The notes under the pieces: model-generated
What the model was told of the DNA's origin: nothing
What the model saw: only the letters and a program-made list of their open reading frames with translations
Database searches by the model: none
Shown: positions 63,205-64,000 of the stretch, one piece after another
Layout: each line of letters opens with the position of its first letter
How positions within the stretch are numbered: the first letter of the stretch is position 1
Source: Silene conica
Taxonomy: Eukaryota; Streptophyta; Magnoliopsida; Caryophyllales; Caryophyllaceae
Assembly: GCA_029255685.2 (NCBI GenBank)
Contig: CM055313.2
Coordinates: 45,216,079-45,280,078, forward strand
DNA: 64,000 bases
Direction of reading: 5' to 3'
Made by a program: the position numbers and the translations under genes

Positions 63205-63322
63205 GGGTGCGATCAACTTGCACTAATGCACCGGAGCCCATCAGGACTCCGCAGTGATGCGTGCTTCGGCGAGAGTAGTACTAGGATGGGTGACCTCCGG
63301 GGAAGGCCTCGTGTAGCACCCC
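63205..63322 (+). rRNA. 5S rRNA gene copy 117 (class T, TTCGGC)
   Basis: 118 nt. CTCCGCAG with TTCGGC; upstream GTTCAACAG; spacer ATTTTCATATTATT. Confidence 0.9.
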
Positions 63323-63574
63323 TTTTTTTTCTAAATTTCGTTTTTCCATTGGTTTTTTCATATTTTCATATTATTAACGAATAAAATGCGTATATCACGT
63401 CGAAATAATATATTTGAAAAAAAGAATCGTCCCAATCGGACACTCCGGGAGTAAGTTACGGCCTATCGAAGACACGGAGGCTTGACGGGATAATGAGAGG
63501 ACTACCGGAACTCAGTTTATGTTGAACAGAGCCGAAAATGGGGTAATATAAGCAAATTTGTGATGAAAGTGTAT

Positions 63575-63692
63575 GGGTGCGATCAACTTGCACTAATGCA
63601 CCGGAGCCCATCAGGACTCTGCAGTGATGCGTGCTTGGGCGAGAGTAGTACTAGGATGGGTGACCACCGGGGAAGGCCTCGTGTAGCACCCC
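63575..63692 (+). rRNA. 5S rRNA gene copy 118 (class T)
   Basis: 118 nt. GGTGACCACCGGGG. Confidence 0.9.
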
Positions 63693-63944
63693 TTTTTTTT
63701 CTAAATTTCGTTTTTCCATTGGTTTTTTCATATTTTCGTGTTATTAACGAATAAAATGCGTATATCACGTCGAAATAATATATTTGAAAAAAAGAATCGT
63801 CCCAATCGGACACTCCGGGAGTAAGTTACGGCCTATCGAAGACACAGAGGCTTGACGGGATAATGAGAGGACTAGCGGAACTCAGTTTATGTTGAACAGA
63901 GCCGAAAATGGGGTAATATAAGCAAATTTGTGATGAAAGTGTAT

Positions 63945-64000
63945 GGGTGCGATCAACTTGCACTAATGCACCGGAGCCCATCAGGACTCTGCAGTGATGC
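63945..64000 (+). rRNA. 5S rRNA gene copy 119 (class T, cut by window edge)
   Basis: First 56 nt only; the array continues beyond the window. Confidence 0.85.

Larger units (their letters stand above)
29253..64000 (+). repeat. Right 5S rDNA block, 94 uninterrupted units of about 372 bp
   Basis: A head-to-tail array running off the right edge. The gene (115-118 nt) shares ATCAACTAGC-type sequence one base shorter than the plant consensus, GTGATGC for GTTAAGC in box A, CATCAGGACTC and, in most, GTAGCACCCC. The spacer of about 255 bp runs: T-run, TTTCGTTTTTCC, an ATTTTCGTGTTATTAACG segment, AATATATTTGAAAAAAAG, CGGACACTCCGGGAGTAAG, GGACTACCGGAACTCAG, GTTGAACAGAGCCGAAAATG, TAATATAAG. Gene variants travel with spacer variants, so whole units are the unit of turnover. 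Confidence 0.97.

Noticed and set aside
29338..63813. Recurring open frames of 60-108 codons on both strands in every 5S unit
   Set aside because: They recur with the 372-bp period, start at GTG or TTG as often as ATG, and shift frame with T-run length. They are translations of rRNA gene and spacer.
29353..64000. CRISPR-like regular repeat structure
   Set aside because: Units are 372 bp and repeat throughout, with no short repeat/unique spacer pattern; this is plant 5S rDNA.

Overview
The window is nuclear DNA of a flowering plant. It is a long tandem array of 5S ribosomal RNA repeats of about 370 bp, broken in its first 29 kb by several transposable elements. The evidence is about 119 head-to-tail, plus-strand copies that all begin GGGTGCGATC or a close variant. 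Each has a pol III-type internal promoter, a TATA-like AATATAAG about 30 bp upstream and a T-run directly after the gene. The elements are plant lineages: Ty1/copia, an Athila-like Ty3/gypsy element, a TRIM, a CACTA element with DUF4218/DUF4216-type sequence, and a LARD. I cannot name the species. There is no ordinary cellular protein-coding gene.

Layout. 1-2293: 3' end of a Ty1/copia element (end of pol, 3' untranslated region, polypurine tract, 3' LTR) inserted 10 bp upstream of a 5S copy. 2304-6739: twelve old, degenerate 5S copies, mostly alternating between two classes (A and B). 6740-12234: a nested, rearranged composite of an LTR-like fragment with a 29-bp minisatellite, a minus-strand internally deleted Athila-like element (LTR, primer site, one 450-residue ORF), and a TRIM whose right LTR abuts nucleotide 4 of a 5S gene. 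12235-12909: two 5S copies. 12910-16477: a 5'-truncated CACTA transposon (TNP2 C-terminal half, a decayed second gene, subterminal repeats, 3' TIR). 16478-20556: eleven 5S copies including the most canonical copy of the window and a chimeric copy. 20557-29252: a complete non-coding LARD with two 2.4-kb LTRs. 29253-64000: 94 uninterrupted 5S copies organised in 3-, 4-, 5-, 8- and 9-unit higher-order repeats.

The main observation concerns the 5S copies themselves. From 12235 onward nearly all share a one-base deletion near nucleotide 11, box A reading GTGATGC where plants normally have GTTAAGC, and GTAGCACCCC at the 3' end, which puts an A opposite G7 in helix I. Subfamilies add further uncompensated changes. 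This looks like a mutated 5S unit that was amplified and homogenised, that is, a 5S-derived satellite or pseudogene array. Whether any copy is transcribed cannot be told from sequence.

Class names used for the 5S copies. A: CAACATTAATGC with GTCAAGC. B: CATAAAGAA with GTTAAG. S: the commonest right-array sequence (CACCGGATCCC, CTCCGCAG, TACTAGG, CTCCTGGG, TCGTGTAGC). M: CTCTGCAG, GGGCAAGAG, CTCCGGGG, TCATGTAG. W: CACTGG or similar with TATTAGG, usually with a spacer reading TTATTACAAAT. V: TTGTGTAGC, usually with GGGTGCCATC. G: AACTAGGAC with TAGGGTGGG. L: TAGAAC with CTCCGGGAAGG or CTCCAGGAAGG and TACCACCC. N: CAACGG with TATTAGG. T: AACTTGCAC with CCGGAGCCC and CTCCGGGG. D: CATCGGA or CATCGAA with GGGAAGGCTCG.
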